From: Microbacteriaceae bacterium | GTDB lineage: Bacteria; Actinomycetota; Actinomycetes; Actinomycetales; Microbacteriaceae | Direction: 5' to 3' | Assembly: GCA_030841285.1 (NCBI GenBank) | Contig: JAVECW010000091.1 | Coordinates: 1-39,184, forward strand | DNA: 39,184 nucleotides | In this document: positions 30,898 through 39,184 of the stretch, one piece after another | Numbering within the stretch: the first letter of the stretch is position 1 | How the letters are laid out: each line of letters starts with the position of its first letter | Made by a program: the position numbers and the translations under genes | Notes under the pieces: generated by a model | What the model saw: the letters and a program-made list of their open reading frames with translations, nothing else | What the model was told of the DNA's origin: nothing | The model's database searches: none

Positions 30898-31901
30898 CGC
30901 TGATGACGAGCGAACAGGGCTCGGGGGGCCTTGTGCACGAGGGTCTCATCTCGCGCATTGACGCGCTTGCGCCCGTGCGCGAGTTCGTAGATCCACGCCA
31001 GGGTCGGATGATCGACGTGAGGTTGGCGGGGGGCCTGAGCTTCGAGGTGTTGGCAGACCGCGGTCTCGACCTTGGCGCGGTCTGGTGGGCCGGACAGCCG
31101 GTTGCCTGGCGATCGCCCCAGCCGCTGGGGCAGGTGTATCCGAACGGGGCGGAGGAGCCCTGGCTGACCCGGTGGAGTGGAGGCATGCTGACCACCTGCG
31201 GCCCCGACAACATCGGCCCCGCCAGGGATGGGTACGGCCTGCATGGTTCGCACCACGGAACACCGGCACGCGACGTCGCCTGGCATCGGGAGATTCGAGG
31301 CGAACACGTCGTCGTCGTGGTCTGGGGGACCATGGACAACGTCGAAACCTTTGGTCGTCGCGTCACCATCCACCGTGAGATCGAGGCATCCACCGACCAT
31401 GCGAGTATCGAGGTGCGCGACAGCATCCGCAATGACGGATTCACCCCGGTGCCGGTGCCCATCCTGTACCACGTCAACTTCGGCGCACCCTTCCTCGAAC
31501 CAGGGGGACGAATCGATATTGCGTCGGCCCGGACCGCGGCGCGTGATGAGCAGCCGGGAGTGCCAGACCACCGGCGAATGCCGCCGGTCGCGGAGTCGAT
31601 GGCGGAGGCCGTGTTCGAGCATGTCGGCGTGGCCTCGACGAGTGGGAGGTCTAACGCCGTCGTCCATTCGTCGGTCCTGCATGCTCGTGCAACCCTGAGC
31701 TGGACAAGCACGTCGCTCCCGAGGCTCTTCCAGTGGGTCTGGCCGGCCCGCGATGGCTGGGCTCTCGGGATCGAACCGGCGAACGCTCCGCTCTTCGGCC
31801 CGGATCGGGAGGGGCCTCACGCCGGGGCGCCCATCCTCGAGCCTGGGGCGAGTGTCGACACCGGAGTGCGGATCGAGTTCGCGCGGGACGAAGCGCCATG
31901 A
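30894..31901 (+). CDS. DUF4432 / aldose-1-epimerase-fold protein
   Basis: A 335-residue galactose-mutarotase-fold protein of the DUF4432 type. It shows 'GLSFEVLADRGLDLGAVWWAGQPVAWRSP', 'LTRWSGGMLTTCGPDNIGPAR', 'YGLHGSHHGTPAR', 'ILYHVNFGAPFLEPGG' and 'WALGIEPANAPLFG', the conserved stretches that hold the sugar and the catalytic His/Glu-type residues. It probably equilibrates anomers of the imported sugar or an isomer. The GTG at 30894 overlaps the stop of the isomerase gene; ATG 30903 is also possible. Its stop overlaps the LacI start (ATGA). Confidence 0.82.
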   Translation: MTLMTSEQGSGGLVHEGLISRIDALAPVREFVDPRQGRMIDVRLAGGLSFEVLADRGLDLGAVWWAGQPVAWRSPQPLGQVYPNGAEEPWLTRWSGGMLTTCGPDNIGPARDGYGLHGSHHGTPARDVAWHREIRGEHVVVVVWGTMDNVETFGRRVTIHREIEASTDHASIEVRDSIRNDGFTPVPVPILYHVNFGAPFLEPGGRIDIASARTAARDEQPGVPDHRRMPPVAESMAEAVFEHVGVASTSGRSNAVVHSSVLHARATLSWTSTSLPRLFQWVWPARDGWALGIEPANAPLFGPDREGPHAGAPILEPGASVDTGVRIEFARDEAP

Positions 31902-32905
31902 TCGGCCGACCGACGATGAACGATGTTGCCTCGGATGCCGGCGTGAGCCTGAAGACGGTGTCGCGCGTCGTGAACAACGTCGCGACCGTGGATCCGGAGC
32001 TCGTTGCCAAGGTATTCGCGTCGATCAAGAGCCTCGGCTATCGCCGAAACGGGATCGCTGCAAGCTTGAGAGCGGGGGGAGAGACCCGGATGATCGGGCT
32101 GATCACCGAAGACCTCTCGAACACGTTCTACATCACGCTCGCGAGCGCTGTCGCGAAGGTTGCGCGCGCTCGCGGATTCCAGGTGATCATGGCGAGTTCG
32201 GAAGAGGATCCGGAAATCGAGCGCGAGCTCGCACTCGACCTGTGCCAGCGGCGGGTGAGCGGACTCCTCGTCGTGCCGACGAGCGCGGACCATCACTACC
32301 TCCAGGCGGAGATGGATCTGGGCGTCGCCGTCGTCTTCATCGACCGGCCAGGGTCAGGGCTCGACGCGGATGCGATCCTGGTCGACAACCAGGGCGGGGC
32401 TCGCAGTGCCGTTGAGCGACTCATCTCGAACGGACACCGTCGCATCGGCCTCCTGATGGACTCGCTCTCGATCTACACCATGCGCGAACGCCTCGCCGGT
32501 GCTCGCGACGCGCTCGCCGCGGCCGGCGCCGACGACGATCCCGCGCTCCTCGTCGAGAACGTGCACGCGCCGGATGACGCGGCCAGCGCCGTGCGCGCGA
32601 TGCTCGATCTCGCCGAGCCCCCGACGGCCATCCTCTGCGGGAACAACCGCAGCACTATCGGCGCCGTCGAGGAGGTGTGGCGAAGCCGCGCGAGCATCGA
32701 GATCGTCGGGTTCGACGATTTCGAGATGTCCCGACTTCTCCCGCAGCCCGTGACGATCGTGGACTACGACACGTCCGCGCTCGGCACGCGTGCCGCCGAG
32801 CGGCTGTTCGATCGCATCGACGGCATCGCGTCAGAACCGTTCGAGCAGCTGCTGCCCACCCACCTCGTCGATCGCGGTGTGTCCTGGGCGCTTGCGCCCT
32901 CCTAG
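31898..32905 (+). CDS. LacI-family transcriptional regulator 2
   Basis: A 335-residue regulator with HTH '[34 protein letters not shown]', hinge '[31 protein letters not shown]' and the sensor domain ending '[21 protein letters not shown]'. ATG 31898 overlaps the previous stop; the upstream open frame is a shadow of the epimerase gene. It is the last gene of the kinase-isomerase-epimerase operon, so it would control its own synthesis, probably through GACAACGTTGTC at 28813. The 3' end overlaps the convergent SDR gene by 4 bp. Confidence 0.92.
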   Translation: MIGRPTMNDVASDAGVSLKTVSRVVNNVATVDPELVAKVFASIKSLGYRRNGIAASLRAGGETRMIGLITEDLSNTFYITLASAVAKVARARGFQVIMASSEEDPEIERELALDLCQRRVSGLLVVPTSADHHYLQAEMDLGVAVVFIDRPGSGLDADAILVDNQGGARSAVERLISNGHRRIGLLMDSLSIYTMRERLAGARDALAAAGADDDPALLVENVHAPDDAASAVRAMLDLAEPPTAILCGNNRSTIGAVEEVWRSRASIEIVGFDDFEMSRLLPQPVTIVDYDTSALGTRAAERLFDRIDGIASEPFEQLLPTHLVDRGVSWALAPS

Positions 32906-33687
32906 GCCTTCGCTTCCTGGATCGTATTGCCGCCATCGACCACGATCAGCTGCCCCGTGACATACGAGGCGATCGGGCTCGCCAGGTAGGCAATCAGCCC
33001 GGCGACCTCGTCTGGCGTCCCCGGCCGGCCGACGGGTGTGTGCTCACCCCACACGAGCTCATCGGGCGGCGAGGAGTCCGTTCGGATCCACCCCGGCGCG
33101 ACGGCGTTCGACGTGATCCCATGCTGCGCCAGGTCGAAGGCCGCCGACCGCATCAGGCCGACGAGACCGGCCTTGGCCGCGTGGTATGCCACATCGTCTT
33201 CGTACGCGACGAGCGGGCCCGTGACCGAGGACACCGTGACGATGCGTCCATAGCCTCGCGACGTCATCTCGGCCGCGGCGGCCCGCGTCACGAAGAGCGC
33301 TGTCGTGAGGTTGCGGTTGATTCCCGCGGTCCATTGGGCATCCGTGATGTCGAGCACGCTCGCGAGCCGCAGCGGCTCGGTCACAGCGGTCATGCCGGCG
33401 TTATTGACCAGGATGTCGAGGCGTCCGTACTCGGTGACGGCCGCGCTCACGAGTGCTGTCGCATCATCGACGCTGGTGAGGTCGCCGACAACGGCAATGC
33501 TCCGGATGCCCTCCGCTTCGAGCGCTGCGCTGCGGTCGCGCACGCGTTCGCTGAATCCGGCGACCACGACGGATGCGCCGAGCGAGCCGAGCAGGCGCGC
33601 GACAGCGAAGCCGATCCCGTTCTCGCTGCCGGCTCCGGTGACGATCGCGACCTGGCCATCGAGGGAGAAACCGCGGGCCGGACTCAC
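32902..33687 (-). CDS. SDR-family NAD(P)-dependent oxidoreductase
   Basis: A 261-residue classical SDR with '[17 protein letters not shown]' (an expanded TGxxxGIG loop), 'ILVNNAGM', catalytic Ser in 'VTVSSVTG' and YxxxK in 'VAYHAAKAG'. '[18 protein letters not shown]' closes the sheet. It resembles 3-oxoacyl-ACP reductase/glucose-dehydrogenase-type SDRs; the substrate is unknown. It is transcribed right after the 988-residue fusion gene on the minus strand (4-bp overlap), so it may belong with that enzyme, for example to oxidise an alcohol or reduce an aldehyde formed by the phospholyase (inference). Confidence 0.9.
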   Translation of the reverse strand: MSPARGFSLDGQVAIVTGAGSENGIGFAVARLLGSLGASVVVAGFSERVRDRSAALEAEGIRSIAVVGDLTSVDDATALVSAAVTEYGRLDILVNNAGMTAVTEPLRLASVLDITDAQWTAGINRNLTTALFVTRAAAAEMTSRGYGRIVTVSSVTGPLVAYEDDVAYHAAKAGLVGLMRSAAFDLAQHGITSNAVAPGWIRTDSSPPDELVWGEHTPVGRPGTPDEVAGLIAYLASPIASYVTGQLIVVDGGNTIQEAKA

Positions 33688-36650
33688 CGTGCGACCTCAC
33701 GCGAGAGCACGCGCTCAAGCGCGTCGGCGAAGAAGTCGGCGCTCTCGATCGTGAGGCAGAGCGGCGGCTTGATCTTGAGCACGTTCTTGTAGTCGCCCGT
33801 CGGCTGCATAATGCATCCTTCCGTCAGTAGGGCCTCGCACACCCGCGCGGCCACGGACGTGGCCGGCTCGAGCGTCGTGCGGTCCAGCACGAGCTCAACC
33901 CCCAGGTAGAGCCCCAGGCCATACACGGCGCCGATCAGCTCGAACCGCTCGCCGAGATCCTCGAGTCGACTTTTGAGGTGCGTACCGACCACGCTCGCGT
34001 TCTCCTGCAGCGACTCGTCGGCCATGATCTCGAGCACCGTGAGCCCGACGCGGCAACTGACCGGGCTTCCGCCCGCCGATGAGAACATGCTGCCTTCGTT
34101 TGCGAATCTCTCGGCGATGTCGCGGCGCGTGATGACAGCCCCAAGCGGATGCCCGTTGCCCATGGCCTTCGCGACGGTGATGATGTCGGGCACCACACCC
34201 TGCTGCGTCGATCCCCAGAAGTACTCGCCGAGCCGGCCGTAGCCGACCTGGACCTCATCGGCGATGCAGAGGCCCCCTCGCCGGCGCACCTCGGCGTAGG
34301 TTCCCTCGAGGTATCCGTCTGGAAGCAGGACGCCGCCCGCGTTCCCGAACACGGGCTCGGCAATGAAGCCGGCGATTCCCCTGCCCTGTTCATCGAGCAT
34401 CCGGAGGTCCGCCGCGAAGTCGGCTACGTAGCGGGAGCCGGAGTCTGCCCCCCGGTGCTTGCCGCGGTAGCTGTGCGGCGACTCGACGAGGCGTACCCAG
34501 TCCGGTCGAGTCTCGAGTGCGCGTGGGTTGTCGCCGATCGAGGAGGAAACGGCATCCGCGCCCATGGTCCAGCCGTGGTAGGCCTCGCGGACCGCGAGCA
34601 CAGTCGATTGACCCGTGTATGCCTGGGCGAGGCGAATCGCGAGGTCGACGGCCTCGCTTCCGCTGTTGACGAGAAACACCGTATCCAGCGGTTCCGGTGC
34701 CAGCGCGGCCAGCCTGGAGGTGAACCGAGCGAGCTGGGCATAGTGGAAGCGAGAATTCGTGTTGAGCAGCGACCACTGATCGGCAACGGCCTCGACCAGG
34801 CGTGGGTGGGCGTGGCCGACGGCTGAGACGTTGTTGACCATGTCGACGTAGGTCTGTGCGCGCACGTCGATGAGGTGGTGGCGCCAGCCGCGTTCGATCT
34901 GGGGCGGATGCTCGTAGTAGTGCTCCTGCACGCGCGCGAAAGTCGCCTCCCGGAGATGCAGCAGGGCATCCGTGGCCCATTCGGCTGCGGCCGCCGGGAT
35001 GCCGAGCAACCCGGAGGGATCGGGACAGACGCGCCGCCAGAGCGCCTCGGCCGATGGACGGACGAAGAACGGCGGCCGGATGCCCCTGGCCCGGGAGACC
35101 TGCAGTGTCATGCGGGCGACATCCGTCGTCGCGGGCACGTCTGCTTCGTCCGACCCGGATACGGCGACGTCGTGCCACGGTGCGACCGTCCCGATGACCT
35201 GGCCTGCGATCACGATTTCGTTGCCGCGGGAAGCGCGATCGAGTCCGGTCAGCCAAACGTCGTAGCCCGCCGCCACCAGCACCACCGCGCCGTCGGCGCT
35301 CCGGATCTCACCGTCCACGGGTGCGACCACCGGCGTTCCCGGCGACAGGTAGATCTCCGCACCGATGGCCAGGGTCGCAACCTCACCCGCCACGTCGAGC
35401 ACAGCCCTGGAGAGCCGGTACTCGCCGTAGCGCGTGACGGCGGCACCGAGCGTGTCGTACATGGCGCCCGCCAGTCGGCTCTCGATTCCAGGATCGAGCC
35501 AGGAGCCGCCTTCGAACGCCAGGCTGGTGACCGAGAGGTCGAGCTGGGCGGCTGCGGGCAGTTCAGCCACGAGAGCGTACTCGCCGATGGGATCGACTTC
35601 GGGGGAGTCCGCAGTTCGGACCCGCCAGGCGATGAGCGCCTCCATTTCGTCGAAGTCGAGCCGTGTCACTGTGTCGAACGCCAGCCACTCAGAGCGGCGG
35701 TTCTCATCCGCGTATTCGTTGTCGCCGTCGAGCGCGACCTGTTGCTCGCCGCTGACCACGAGGACCGCGGTGCGGAGCACCACGAGCGGCCAGAGTGCCG
35801 CAATCTCCTGGTCTGTCAGTGGCACGCGCTCGGTGAAGGCGGCGATGGCTTCGAGCACGTCGAGCGGATGCGCATGGTTGTGGTGCAGGACCGACGCGCA
35901 GGTTGCCGCGAGCTCCCCGACGAGCCACCCCTGTCCGATGTCGCCGAAGTCGATGACGCCGGTGACTTCGACGTCCCCTGCCCCCTCCGCGCGAACGACG
36001 TTGTCATCCGTGAGGTCGCTGTGGATGGCCTGGATGCGCAATCCGTCGCGAACCTGATCGAGTCGTCTGCTCGCGTGCTCACCGGCTGCCCTGACCACTG
36101 CGCGCCTTCCAGCGGATGCGACGTGGTCGATCAACGTGTCGATCACCTCGGATGCGACCCGCAGGTCCCATTGGGTGACCCGCTCGGTTCCCGGATGGGC
36201 AAAGTCCGCCAGGCCGGCCACGATCCTCGCTGAGGTGTCGCCGAGGGCGCGGACCTGGTCGGGGGAGAAGACGTCGTCCGCGGCCAGCGACTCTCCTTCG
36301 ACGAACGTCAGAAGGCGCGCGATCAGCGTCTGGTGGTGGAGCTCAACGGGCTGATGGAGCATTCCGTCGAGCCCCTCGACGCTACGGGGAACATCAAGTC
36401 CGGCGTGTTTGAGGTGGGCCATCGCCGCATCCTGCGCCGCGAGCTCGGTCGCGGAGAACGCGGGGTTGGAGATCCTGAGCACGTAACGCGCCTCGTCCAC
36501 AGTGACCTGGAAGTTGCGATCCTGGTTGCTGCCGAGTTCCGTGACCGTGCCGCTGATTCCGAACGACTCGCGCGCAATGCGTTCTGCGTCCTCGATCGTC
36601 ACGCGCGGCCGGGGCAGGGACGGCTGGGCGAGAAAGTTGAAGGTCGGCAT
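33684..36650 (-). CDS. Kinase / degenerate M23-like / class III aminotransferase fusion (amino-alcohol kinase-phospholyase type)
   Basis: A 988-residue three-domain protein. Residues 20-330: APH-type kinase with HSD at 210-212, Asn217 and 'VIDFGD' with Asp234. Residues 430-495: a short M23/biotinyl-like barrel ('[13 protein letters not shown]') without the Zn-binding His motifs of active M23 peptidases. Residues 575-985: fold-type I PLP enzyme with '[10 protein letters not shown]', 'AYHGW', '[10 protein letters not shown]' (Asp798) and PLP-Lys828 in '[12 protein letters not shown]'. In humans the separate proteins hydroxylysine kinase and AGXT2L phospholyases phosphorylate an amino alcohol and then eliminate phosphate and ammonia; bacterial fusions of these parts are known. 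It is divergent from an Lrp/AsnC gene and coupled to an SDR. Start ATG 36650 gives the complete kinase. Confidence 0.88.
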   Translation of the reverse strand: MPTFNFLAQPSLPRPRVTIEDAERIARESFGISGTVTELGSNQDRNFQVTVDEARYVLRISNPAFSATELAAQDAAMAHLKHAGLDVPRSVEGLDGMLHQPVELHHQTLIARLLTFVEGESLAADDVFSPDQVRALGDTSARIVAGLADFAHPGTERVTQWDLRVASEVIDTLIDHVASAGRRAVVRAAGEHASRRLDQVRDGLRIQAIHSDLTDDNVVRAEGAGDVEVTGVIDFGDIGQGWLVGELAATCASVLHHNHAHPLDVLEAIAAFTERVPLTDQEIAALWPLVVLRTAVLVVSGEQQVALDGDNEYADENRRSEWLAFDTVTRLDFDEMEALIAWRVRTADSPEVDPIGEYALVAELPAAAQLDLSVTSLAFEGGSWLDPGIESRLAGAMYDTLGAAVTRYGEYRLSRAVLDVAGEVATLAIGAEIYLSPGTPVVAPVDGEIRSADGAVVLVAAGYDVWLTGLDRASRGNEIVIAGQVIGTVAPWHDVAVSGSDEADVPATTDVARMTLQVSRARGIRPPFFVRPSAEALWRRVCPDPSGLLGIPAAAAEWATDALLHLREATFARVQEHYYEHPPQIERGWRHHLIDVRAQTYVDMVNNVSAVGHAHPRLVEAVADQWSLLNTNSRFHYAQLARFTSRLAALAPEPLDTVFLVNSGSEAVDLAIRLAQAYTGQSTVLAVREAYHGWTMGADAVSSSIGDNPRALETRPDWVRLVESPHSYRGKHRGADSGSRYVADFAADLRMLDEQGRGIAGFIAEPVFGNAGGVLLPDGYLEGTYAEVRRRGGLCIADEVQVGYGRLGEYFWGSTQQGVVPDIITVAKAMGNGHPLGAVITRRDIAERFANEGSMFSSAGGSPVSCRVGLTVLEIMADESLQENASVVGTHLKSRLEDLGERFELIGAVYGLGLYLGVELVLDRTTLEPATSVAARVCEALLTEGCIMQPTGDYKNVLKIKPPLCLTIESADFFADALERVLSREVAR

Positions 36651-36706
36651 TGGGCTCCGCGTAGGTCAAAGAAACCGTCAGTAGAGTCACTTTACTTCTG
36701 CTGTAT

Positions 36707-36722
36707 GCGCAATTCAATGCGC
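36707..36722. promoter_or_regulatory. Inverted repeat in the fusion-enzyme/Lrp divergent region
   Basis: GCGCA-6 nt-TGCGC lies in the 90-bp gap between the fusion gene (minus) and the Lrp/AsnC gene (plus). The flanks are relatively AT-rich. It is a candidate binding site for the Lrp-type regulator, on position and symmetry only. Confidence 0.45.
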
Positions 36723-36740
36723 CTTGAATGACGAAACGAG

Positions 36741-37226
36741 ATGATGGACACTTGTAGGGTGACGGAAAGCGAAGCGGAACCAAACCTCGATGACATCGAT
36801 CGTGCCTTGATCGTCGCCCTCCAGGGCGATGGTCGACTGACCTATGCGGAGCTGGGCGAACTCGTCGGTCTCTCGGCTGGTGGCGCTCGGTTGCGCGTCT
36901 TGCGACTCCAGGAGCGTGAGATCCTCGAGGTCGTCGGGGTCACCGACCCCCTGAAGCTTGGTTACCATCGCATGGCGATGATCGCCATCGAGGTTGATGG
37001 CGACGTCAAGGCGACCGCCGACGCCATCGGTGCGCTCGACGGCGTCATCTATGTCGTGTTCGCAGCGGCAACGTTCGACCTGATCGTCGAGGTCATCGCG
37101 GTCGACTCCGAGAGCCTGTTCGAACTCATCAATGAGCGGATCCGGCGCGTACCAGGTGTGGCGAAGGCACAGACCTTCCCTTACTACTCGATCCACACGC
37201 ATCGCTTCACGTGGGGCACGCGTTAG
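36741..37226 (+). CDS. Lrp/AsnC-family transcriptional regulator
   Basis: A 161-residue regulator with an N-terminal HTH ('LDDIDRALIVALQGDGRLTYAELGELVGLSAGGARLRVLRLQE') and a C-terminal RAM/ligand domain ('VDGDVKATADAIGALDGVIYVVFAAATFDLIVEVIAVD'). Such regulators sense amino acids and usually control the neighbouring gene. It is divergent from the kinase-phospholyase fusion, so an amino acid or amino alcohol inducer is likely. ATG 36741 or GTG 36759 may be the start; neither has a strong ribosome-binding site. Confidence 0.9.
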   Translation: MMDTCRVTESEAEPNLDDIDRALIVALQGDGRLTYAELGELVGLSAGGARLRVLRLQEREILEVVGVTDPLKLGYHRMAMIAIEVDGDVKATADAIGALDGVIYVVFAAATFDLIVEVIAVDSESLFELINERIRRVPGVAKAQTFPYYSIHTHRFTWGTR

Positions 37227-37285
37227 CTCGCAACTTCGTACTGTGGTCAACCGGCACCGCCGTGTGTTGATTGAGTTGGCCGTGT

Positions 37286-37353
37286 TGGTTGAGTAGGCCG
37301 CCCGCGGCCGTATCGCCCTGTGGTGGTTGAGTAGGCCGCCCGCGGCCGTATCG
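37286..37353. repeat. Two identical 30-bp intergenic repeats with internal hairpin
   Basis: Copies 37286-37315 and 37324-37353 are identical, 8 bp apart, and each contains TGGTTGAGTAGGCCGC and the hairpin GGCCGC-CC-GCGGCC. They lie between the convergent Lrp and hydrolase genes. Similar 'GTTGAGTAGGC...TATCGAAACC' elements are, from memory, dispersed in many Microbacteriaceae genomes at gene ends. They may serve as terminators or transcript 3' ends. Confidence 0.7.
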
Positions 37354-37359
37354 AAACCT

Positions 37360-37998
37360 CTAGAGATCCAGGGTGTCGCCCGGCTCGAGCGGCAGGAACT
37401 CGCCGCCACCCTGCTCGGTCGCCCATCCGATCCGTCCGTTCGACAGATCCTTGCCCGCGCGTGAGAGCAGCATCTCGTGCGTGGGGAAGCTGCGCTTCGG
37501 CTTGACCGCGAGTACGTAGTCGATGACCTCGGCGATCTTCATCCACGGCGCTCCGGACGGCGCAGCGAGGAGGTCGACCTCAATGCCCTCCGGGACCGTG
37601 AAGGAGTCGCCCGCGTAGTAGAGCTGTTCGTTGATCAAGACGCCGAGATTGTCGATGATCGGAATCGACGAATGGATGACGGCATGCTTCCCGCCGAAGA
37701 AGCGCAGTGTGAACGGCTCAACCTCGATCGTGTCGCCCGCCTTGACGACAGTGACATCGAAGTCGGCAGCGGCCAGGGCGACGCCGGCCGGCGCGTAGAT
37801 GGGGATGCCGTCGTTCATCTCCAGAATGCGGCTCAGTTGCTCGGGAGTCCAGTGGTCCGCGTGCTCATGCGTGATGACGACCGCTACGGCGTTGGCGGTA
37901 TCTGTGAGAGCCGTCGTGAGCGAACCGGGGTCGAGGTAGAGCCTCTTGCCGGAACTTTCGAGGACAAGGGCGGCATGCTCAAGCTTGGTCAGTCTCAT
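37360..37998 (-). CDS. Metallo-beta-lactamase-fold hydrolase (UlaG-like)
   Basis: A 212-residue MBL-fold protein: 'LTKLEHAALVLESSGKRLYLDPG' at the start, the metal motif HEHADH at 44-49, 'YYAGDSF' and 'SFPTHEMLL' with further metal ligands. UlaG-type enzymes of this size are lactonases or phosphodiesterases; the substrate here is unknown. ATG 37998 is chosen because it begins the fold; the frame is open to 38541 but that part is antisense to the copper ATPase. It is divergent from copB. Confidence 0.85.
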   Translation of the reverse strand: MRLTKLEHAALVLESSGKRLYLDPGSLTTALTDTANAVAVVITHEHADHWTPEQLSRILEMNDGIPIYAPAGVALAAADFDVTVVKAGDTIEVEPFTLRFFGGKHAVIHSSIPIIDNLGVLINEQLYYAGDSFTVPEGIEVDLLAAPSGAPWMKIAEVIDYVLAVKPKRSFPTHEMLLSRAGKDLSNGRIGWATEQGGGEFLPLEPGDTLDL

Positions 37999-38046
37999 GC
38001 TTCGAGCTAATACCCGTTTGGCGTGCTTGGCAACCGGTTGAGATAT

Positions 38047-38063
38047 ATACCCCATAGGGGTAT
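38047..38063. promoter_or_regulatory. CsoR-type copper operator
   Basis: ATACCCC-ata-GGGGTAT is a perfect 7-3-7 palindrome, the recognisable Cu(I)-sensor CsoR box. It ends 16 bp upstream of the ATPase start codon and overlaps the TATATA promoter-like stretch. No csoR gene is in the window. Confidence 0.8.
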
Positions 38064-38079
38064 GGTGAGGCTCGTGGAT

Positions 38080-39183
38080 ATGGACGAGAAGACAGAACAC
38101 GTACACGATCACGCCGCGCACGCCGAGCACGCGGAACACGAAGCGCATGCGGGACACGGGGCTCATGCCGGGCACGAGGCCCACGCCGGGCACGACCCCG
38201 CAGCCTTCCGCCGCAAGTTCTGGATGAGCCTCGCGCTGACGATCCCGACCATGGTGTTCTCCCACGGCCTCCAGCAAATCCTCGGCCTCTCCGGCCCCCG
38301 CTTCCCCGGCAGTGACTACATCCCGGCGATCTTCGGCATCGCACTCTTCTTTTACGGCGGTCTCGTCTTCCTCCGCGGTGCGGTGACGGAGCTGCGCGCA
38401 AAACAGCCGGGAATGATGACGCTGATCTCGCTCGCGATCGTGGTCGCATTCGGCTACAGCGTCGCCGTCACCGTCGGCCTCTCCGGCATGGATTTTTGGT
38501 GGGAGCTGGCGAGCCTGATCACGATCATGCTCCTGGGTCACTGGATCGAGATGTCCGCGGTCATGGGCGCTCAGGATGCGCTCGGCGAGCTAGCCAAGCT
38601 GCTTCCCGACGAAGCCGAGCGTGTCGACCGCGCCGGCGGAGTGTCGGAGCACGTCGAAATCGTCCCCGTCGGTGCGCTCGCGATCGGCGACCTCGTCATG
38701 GTTCGCCCCGGTGCGAGCATTCCCATCGATGGCGAGGTTGTCGAGGGCAGAAGCGACGTCGACGAGTCGCTCCTGACCGGTGAGTCAAACCCGGTCGAGC
38801 GAGCGGTGGGCGACAACGTGGTGGCCGGGAGCATTGCGGCCAGCGGCGCGCTTGTCGTGCGTGTGACCCGGCTTGGTTCGGACACCGCTCTGGCCGGGAT
38901 CATGCGACTCGTCTCCGACGCCCAGGCCAGCAAATCGAGCACCCAGATCCTCGCCGATCGCGCTGCCGCTTGGTTGTTCTACGTCGCTCTCGCCGCCGCG
39001 GCGGTCACTCTGCTCGTCTGGGCGCTCCTGCGGCCGGGCGACCAGGCGTTCGTGCTTGAACGCGTCGTCACAGTGCTCATCATCGCGTGCCCGCACGCGC
39101 TGGGATTGGCCATTCCTCTCGTGGCGCAGATCTCGACGGCCCGCGGCGCTCGGCACGGGCTGCTGATCCGGGATCGCCACGCC
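38080..39183 (+). CDS. copB: Copper-translocating P-type ATPase, P1B-3 (CPH) type, 3' truncated by window end
   Basis: The first 368 residues of a heavy-metal P-type ATPase that pumps copper out of the cytosol. The N terminus is His-rich: ten His occur at every third residue from 11 to 38, plus His7 and His9. Membrane segments follow near 48-70, 82-98, 112-134 and 138-155. The actuator TGES is at 233-236, and two segments surround the metal motif CPH at 337-339. CPH plus a His-rich N terminus marks the P1B-3 (CopB) class rather than CPC-type CopA. ATG 38080 has GGTGAGG at good distance; GTG 38065 and GTG 38074 are also in frame. The phosphorylation DKTGT and ATP-binding domains lie beyond the right edge. 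Confidence 0.9.
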   Translation, partial: MDEKTEHVHDHAAHAEHAEHEAHAGHGAHAGHEAHAGHDPAAFRRKFWMSLALTIPTMVFSHGLQQILGLSGPRFPGSDYIPAIFGIALFFYGGLVFLRGAVTELRAKQPGMMTLISLAIVVAFGYSVAVTVGLSGMDFWWELASLITIMLLGHWIEMSAVMGAQDALGELAKLLPDEAERVDRAGGVSEHVEIVPVGALAIGDLVMVRPGASIPIDGEVVEGRSDVDESLLTGESNPVERAVGDNVVAGSIAASGALVVRVTRLGSDTALAGIMRLVSDAQASKSSTQILADRAAAWLFYVALAAAAVTLLVWALLRPGDQAFVLERVVTVLIIACPHALGLAIPLVAQISTARGARHGLLIRDRHA

Positions 39184-39184
39184 A

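Noticed and set aside
34875-36233. Plus-strand open frame of 452 codons within the fusion enzyme
   Set aside because: Antisense shadow of the kinase and M23-like domains; no motif, no start signal.
1-39184. CRISPR arrays, rRNA, tRNA, prophage or insertion sequences
   Set aside because: No regularly spaced repeats, no cloverleaf or rRNA signatures, and no integrase, transposase or phage structural motifs were recognised in any frame; this was a reading by eye without a covariance-model search.

Overview
The window is high-GC DNA with strong G/C third-position bias, GTG starts, ATGA/GTGA-type gene overlaps, actinobacterial-type lipoproteins and a family of short 'TGGTTGAGTAGGCCGC' intergenic repeats. 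Together these suggest an actinobacterium, most likely of the family Microbacteriaceae (inference; there is no rRNA or tRNA in the window). Nearly all of it is an accessory catabolic region: three complete ABC importers, five sugar-kinase-type proteins, three Gfo/Idh/MocA dehydrogenases, three SDR proteins, two class I aldolases and three local sugar/acid regulators. No mobile element, CRISPR array or RNA gene was recognised.

Layout. 1-1442: 3' end of an FMN-dependent azoreductase-like gene and an alpha/beta hydrolase preceded by a 23-bp tandem repeat. 1692-6630: a PotABCD-type ABC importer and a class I methyltransferase. 6731-10335: amidohydrolase, GntR/FCD regulator, atypical SDR and RraA-family lyase. 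10500-13004: polar-amino-acid-type ABC importer. An identical 16-bp near-palindrome lies upstream of both the amidohydrolase gene and the importer, so they probably form one GntR regulon. 13107-18618: a tightly packed Gfo/Idh - ThuA-like - Gfo/Idh - FGGY kinase - PfkB kinase operon, probably for oxidised (3-keto type) sugars.

18615-20341 (minus): L-xylulose-reductase-like SDR and its LacI regulator, divergent from 20526-23456: a 19-codon leader ORF, then a ribose/fructose-type ABC importer. 23540-26493 (minus): FGGY kinase, LacD/YihT-type aldolase and a small P-loop kinase. The 15-mer TTGACATCGATGACA forms the -35/operator of both the importer and the FGGY-aldolase operon, which ties transport and catabolism into one LacI regulon. 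26744-33687: a second sugar module. An LsrF-like aldolase and a Gfo/Idh protein (minus) diverge from PfkB kinase, ManA-like isomerase, DUF4432 mutarotase-like protein and LacI (plus), with the perfect palindrome GACAACGTTGTC between them; an SDR lies convergent at the end.

33684-37226: a 988-residue APH kinase / degenerate M23-like / class III aminotransferase fusion (kinase plus phospholyase architecture), divergent from an Lrp/AsnC regulator. 37227-39184: two copies of a 30-bp repeat, a UlaG-like metallo-beta-lactamase-fold hydrolase, a CsoR-type copper box and the 5' part of a CPH-type (CopB) P-type ATPase cut by the window end.

How the parts fit: importers bring in a polyamine-like solute, an amino-acid-like solute and a sugar or polyol. 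SDR and Gfo/Idh enzymes oxidise or reduce sugars, the kinases phosphorylate them, and LacD/LsrF aldolases cleave the sugar phosphates to triose-level products. The substrates themselves cannot be read from sequence alone.
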